In this document: in pieces, positions 60,351-64,000 of the stretch
Numbering within the stretch: the first letter of the stretch is position 1
How the letters are laid out: each line of letters opens with the position of its first letter
Assembly: GCF_964355755.1 (NCBI RefSeq)
Contig: NC_092680.1
Coordinates: forward strand, 11,945,001-12,009,000
Reading direction: 5' to 3'
DNA: 64,000 nucleotides
From: Antedon mediterranea
Taxonomy: Eukaryota; Echinodermata; Crinoidea; Comatulida; Antedonidae
The notes under the pieces: model-generated
The model's database searches: none
The model's input: only the letters and a program-made list of their open reading frames with translations
What the model was told of the DNA's origin: nothing
Program-made: the position numbers and the translations under genes

Positions 60351-62890
60351 AAATGGTCTAAAATGTCTCCAAATGCGATTTGAAGATATTCTAAGTACTT
60401 TTGTGGTTTTATGTTAACAAGTTTTTTCGAAAATCACAAAATGGTCTAAAACGTCTTCAAATGCGATTTGAAGCTATTTTGTACACTTTGATGTTTTGTG
60501 TGAAAAAGTTTTGTCGAAATGCTCAAAATGGTCTAAAACGTTTTTAAATACGATATTAAGCTATTTTGTGATCTTTGATGTTTTTGTTTGAAAAGTTTTA
60601 TCAAAATGCTCAAAATGGTCTGAAACGGTTTCTAATGCGATTTGAAGCTATTCTGTACACTTTGAAGTTTTGTGTGAAAAAGTTTTCTCGAAATGCTCAA
60701 AATGGTCTAAAACGTTTTTATATACCATATTAAGCTATTCTGTACACTTTGATGTTTTGTGTGAAAAAGTTTTGTCAAAATGCTCAAAATGGTCTAAAAC
60801 GTTTTTAAAACGATATTAAGCTATTTTGTGCTCTTTGATGATTTTGTGTAACCAAGTTTCATCGAAATGTACAAAATGGTCTAAAACGTCTCCAAATGCG
60901 ATTTGAAGCTATTCTAAGTACTTTTGTGTTTTTATGTTAACAAGTTTTTTCGAAAATCACAAAATGGTCTAAAACGTCTTCAAATGCGATTTGAAGCTAT
61001 TCTGTACACTTTGATGTTTTGTGTGAAAAGGTTTTGTCGAAATGCTCAAATTGGTCTAAAACGTTTTTAAATACGATATTAAGCTATTTTGTGATCTTTG
61101 ATGTTTTTGTGTGAAAAGTTTTATCGAAATGCTCAAAATGGTCTAAAACGTTTTTATATACCATATTAAGCTATTTTGTGCACTTTGATGTTTTTTGTGA
61201 AAAGTTTTATCGAAATGCTCAAAATGGTCTAAAACGGTTTCTATTGTGATTTTAAGCACTTTGATGATTTTGTGTAACCAAGTTTCATCGAAATGTACAA
61301 AATGGTCTAAAACGTCTCCAAATGCGATTTGAAGCTATTCTAAGTACTTTTGTGTTTTTATGTTAACAAGTTTTTTCGAAAATCACAAAATGGTCTAAAA
61401 CGTCTTCAAATGCGATTTGAAGCTATTCTGTACACTTTGATGTTTTGTGTGAAAAAGTTTTGTCGAAATGCTCAAAATGGTCTAAAATGTTTTTAAATAC
61501 GATATTAAGCTATTTTGTGATCTTTGATGTTTTTGTGTGAAAAGTTTTATCGAAATGCTCAAAATGGTCTAAAACGGTTTCTAATGCGATTTGAAGCTAT
61601 TCTGTACACTTTGAAGTTTTTTGTGAAAAAGTTTTCTCGAAATGCTCAAAATGGTCTAAAACGTTTTTATATACCATATTAAGCTATTTTGTGCACTTTG
61701 ATGTTTTTTGTGAAAAGTTTTATCGAAATTCTCAAAATGGTCTAAAACGGTTTCTATTGTGATTTTAAGCACTTTGATGATTTTGTGTAACCAAGTTTCA
61801 TCGAAATGTACAAAATGGTCTAAAACGTCTCCAAATGCGATTTGAAGCTCTTCTGTACACTTTGATGTTTTGTGTGAAAAAGTTTTGTCGAAATTCTCAA
61901 AATGGTCTAAAACGTTTTTAAATACGATATTAAGCTGTTTTGTGCACTTTGATGATTTGTGTGAAAAGTTTTAACGAAATGCTCAAAATGGTCAAAAACG
62001 GTTTCTAATGTGATTTTAAGCACTTTGATGTTTTTGTGTAACCAAGTTTTTTCAAAAATCACAAAATTGTCGAAAACGTCTCCAAATGCGATTTGAAGCT
62101 TTTCTAAGCACTTTGGTGTTTTTATGTTAACAAGTTTTTTCGAAAATCACAAAATGGTCTAAAACGTTTCCAAATGCGATTTGAAGATATTCTGAGCACT
62201 TTGGTGTTTTTATGTTAAAAAGTTTTTTCGAAAATCACAAAATAGTCTAAAACGTCTCAAAATGCGATTTGAAGCTATTCTGTACACTTTGATGTTTTGT
62301 GTGAAAAAGTTTTGTCGAAATGCTCAAAATGGTCTAAAACGTTTTTAAAACGATATTAAGCTATTTTGTGCTCTTTGATGTTTTTGTGTAACCAAGTTTC
62401 ATCGAAAATCAAAAAATGGTCTAAAACGTCTCCAAATGCGATTTGAAGCTTTTCTAAGCACTTTGGTGTTTTTATGTTAACAAGTTTTTTCGAAAATCAC
62501 GAAATGGTCTAAAATGTCTCCAAATGCGATTTGAAGATATTCTAAGTACTTTTGTGGTTTTATGTTAACAAGTTTTTTCGAAAATCACAAAATGGTCTAA
62601 AACGTCTTCAAATGCGATTTGAAGCTATTCTGTACACTTTGATGTTTTGTGTGAAAAAGTTTTGTCGAAATGCTCAAAATGGTCTAAAACGTTTTTAAAT
62701 ACGATATTAAGCTATTTTGTGATCTTTGATGTTTTTGTGTGAAAAGTTTTATCGAAATGCTCAAAATGGTCTAAAACGGTTTCTATTGTGATTTTAAGCA
62801 CTTTGATGATTTTGTGTAACCAAGTTTCATCGAAATGTACAAAATGGTCTAAAACGTCTCCAAATGCGATTTGAAGCTATTCTAAGTACT
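60351..62890 (+). repeat. Mixed hexamer-derived satellite
   Basis: The stretch contains the third recombinant TATATACCATATTA plus AGCTATTCTGTACAC join (about 60,727-60,910), another GAAAAGGTTTTGTCG monomer with CAAATTGG (about 61,026, as at 41,037 and 42,066), and hexamer strings. AAGTACTTTTGTGGTTTTATG occurs at about 60,393 and 62,545 after AGATATTC, itself a hybrid start. No clean tandem period was found. Confidence 0.75.
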
Positions 62891-63986
62891 TTCGTGTTTT
62901 TATGTTAACAAGTTTTTTCGAAAATCACAAAATGGTCTAAAACGTCTTCAAATGCGATTTGAAGCTATTCTGTACACTTTGATGTTTTGTGTGAAAAAGT
63001 TTTGTCAAAATGCTCAAAATGGTCTAAAACGTTTTTAAAACGATATTAAGCTATTTTGTGCTCTTTGATGTTTTTGTGTAACGAAGTTTCATCGAAAATC
63101 ACAAAATGGTCTAAAACGTCTCCAAATGCGATTTGAAGCTTTTCTAAGCTCTTTGGTGTTTTTATGTTAACAAGTTTTTTCGAAAATCACAAAATGGTCT
63201 AAAACGTCTCCAAATGCGATTTGAAGCTCTTCTGTACACTTTGATGTTTTGTGTGAAAAAGTTTCGTCGAAATTCTCAAAATGGTCTAAAACGTTTTTAA
63301 ATACGATATTAAGCTGTTTTGTGCACTTTGATGATTTGTGTGAAAATTTTAACGAAATGCTCAAAATGGTCAAAAACGGTTTCTAATGTGATTTTAAGCA
63401 CTTTGATGTTTTTGTGTAACCAAGTTTTTTCGAAAATCACAAAATGGTCTAAAACGTCTCCAAATGCGATTTGAAGCTTTTCTAAGCACTTTGGTGTTTT
63501 TATGTTAACAAGTTTTTTCGAAAATCAAAAAATGGTCTAAAACGTCTCCAAATGCGATTTGAAGCTCTTCTGTACACTTTGATGTTTTGTGTGAAAAAGT
63601 TTTTTCGAAATTCTCAAAATGGTCTAAAACGTTTTTAAATACGATATTAAGCTGTTTTGGGCACTTTGATGATTTGTGTGAAAAGTTTTAACGAAATGCT
63701 CAAAATGGTCAAAAACGGTTTCTAATGTGATTTTAAGCACTTTGATGTTTTTGTGTAACCAAGTTTTTTCGAAAATCACAAAATGGTCTAAAACGTCTCC
63801 AAATGCGATTTGAAGCTCTTCTGTACACTTTGATGTTTTGTGTGAAAAAGTTTTGTCGAAATGCTCAAAATGGTCTAAAACGTTTTTAAATACGATATTA
63901 AGCTGTTTTGTGCAGTTTGATGATTTGCGTGAAAAGTTTTAACGAAATGCTCAAAATGGTCTAAAACGGTTTCTAATGCGATTTGA
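62891..63986 (+). repeat. Dispersed duplication, right copy (offset about 14,052)
   Basis: This is the partner of 48,841-50,460 and lacks about 527 bp (six monomers) near 63,800. Private changes include GTTTCGTCGAAATTC (63,262) and a base lost in GTGTGAAAATTTTAACG near 63,345. Confidence 0.8.
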
Positions 63987-64000
63987 AGCTATTCTGTACA
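63987..64000 (+). repeat. Partial monomer at the window edge
   Basis: The first 14 bases of an AGCTATTCTGTACA monomer are cut by the window end, so the array continues to the right. Confidence 0.95.

Larger units (their letters stand above)
1..64000 (+). repeat. Satellite DNA array filling the window (86-88 bp monomer)
   Basis: The window is head-to-tail copies of one monomer family from first base to last, with no inversion and no unrelated insert seen. Monomers usually begin AGCT or AGAT and end in GATTTGA, GATATTA or GATTTTA. Counted examples are 88, 88, 87, 86, 78, 88, 88, 86 and 88 bp from position 1. The core AAAATGGTCTAAAACG is nearly invariant, while the first 20 bases and last 18 bases define subtypes. 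A counted A-type monomer has 28 G or C in 88 bases. Such arrays are typical of eukaryotic centromeric or heterochromatic DNA; that location is inferred, not shown. No gene-like stretch interrupts it, so every interval over 300 bases without a gene holds only this satellite. Confidence 0.98.

Noticed and set aside
63167-63373. 68-codon open frame, minus strand
   Set aside because: It is repeat translation again, helped by the one-base loss near 63,345.
1-64000. CRISPR array
   Set aside because: The repeats are contiguous and the variable parts are subtype variants of the same monomer, not unique spacers. No cas gene or leader is present.
1-64000. CENP-B box
   Set aside because: TTCG occurs in A monomers, but the spacing to a following A and CGGG does not fit the known box. 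CGGG was noticed only in TGTTTCGGGC (57,201 and 60,046), without the rest of the motif.
1-64000. Bacterial promoters, ribosome binding sites or terminators
   Set aside because: TATAAT-like and T-rich strings recur in every monomer (for example GGATTATAATG), so they are properties of the satellite. There are no genes for them to serve.
1-64000. Transposon or retroelement insert
   Set aside because: No break in monomer phase by foreign sequence, target-site duplication, terminal repeat or coding remnant was seen when reading through; all breaks are joins between monomers.
1-64000. Naming the species from the monomer
   Set aside because: I do not recognise this satellite with certainty. A search of satellite and genome databases with the 513-bp unit at 2,155-2,667 would settle it; strong tandem hits in one lineage would identify the source.

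Overview
The whole 64,000-base window is one uninterrupted, AT-rich tandem satellite array. I see no gene, RNA gene, transposon, CRISPR array, telomeric repeat or unique spacer. Every monomer points the same way. Monomers are mostly 86-88 bp, with a recurrent 78-bp short form, so the window holds about 740 copies (64,000 / ~86.5, an estimate). A hand-counted A-type monomer is about 32% GC. Almost every monomer carries the core AAAATGGTCTAAAACG. An array of this size and nesting points to a eukaryotic chromosome, most likely centromeric, pericentromeric or other heterochromatin. I cannot name the species or family from sequence alone.

Two broad monomer classes alternate. A-type monomers have TTTTATGTTAA, then TCGAAAATCAC, the core, and an end reading CAAATGCGATTTGA. 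B-type monomers have TTTTGTGTGAAAA, then CGAAATGCTC, the core, and an end reading ACGATATTA, ATGTGATTTTA or ATGCGATTTGA. Mixed classes also occur (TTTCATCGAAATGTAC, TTTCATCGAAATCAAC). An A+B pair is about 173-175 bp, close to a nucleosome repeat.

Above the monomer level the window is a nested set of higher-order repeats (HORs). 1-15,660 is a near-identical copy of 15,861-34,780. Inside it lie a 513-bp hexamer block (1,128-2,667), a 1,213-bp block (about 4,037-8,840), a 2,241-bp block (about 7,749-12,230) and a 2,929-bp repeat (about 10,878-15,660). The second copy is longer because it also carries 1,114-bp and 2,058-bp tandem duplications (18,035-23,593) and one 88-bp monomer missing from the first copy. 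These steps add up exactly to the observed offset change from 15,860 to 19,120.

From 35,856 to 64,000 the array is a mosaic of shorter duplications: a 340/689-bp tetramer-octamer superrepeat (period 1,028-1,029 bp) at 40,403-42,799, a 1,552-bp duplication at 49,715-53,020, a 2,851/2,845-bp repeat at 52,490-60,350 with a nested 427-bp duplication, and dispersed matches at offsets 4,393, 15,395 and about 14,052. All periods are whole numbers of monomers, and several breakpoints are visible as chimeric monomers. This fits repeated unequal exchange. The few open reading frames of 60-97 codons are chance products of the satellite, two of them spanning chimeric monomers. I found no previously undescribed gene system; the interest is the duplication history recorded in the array.
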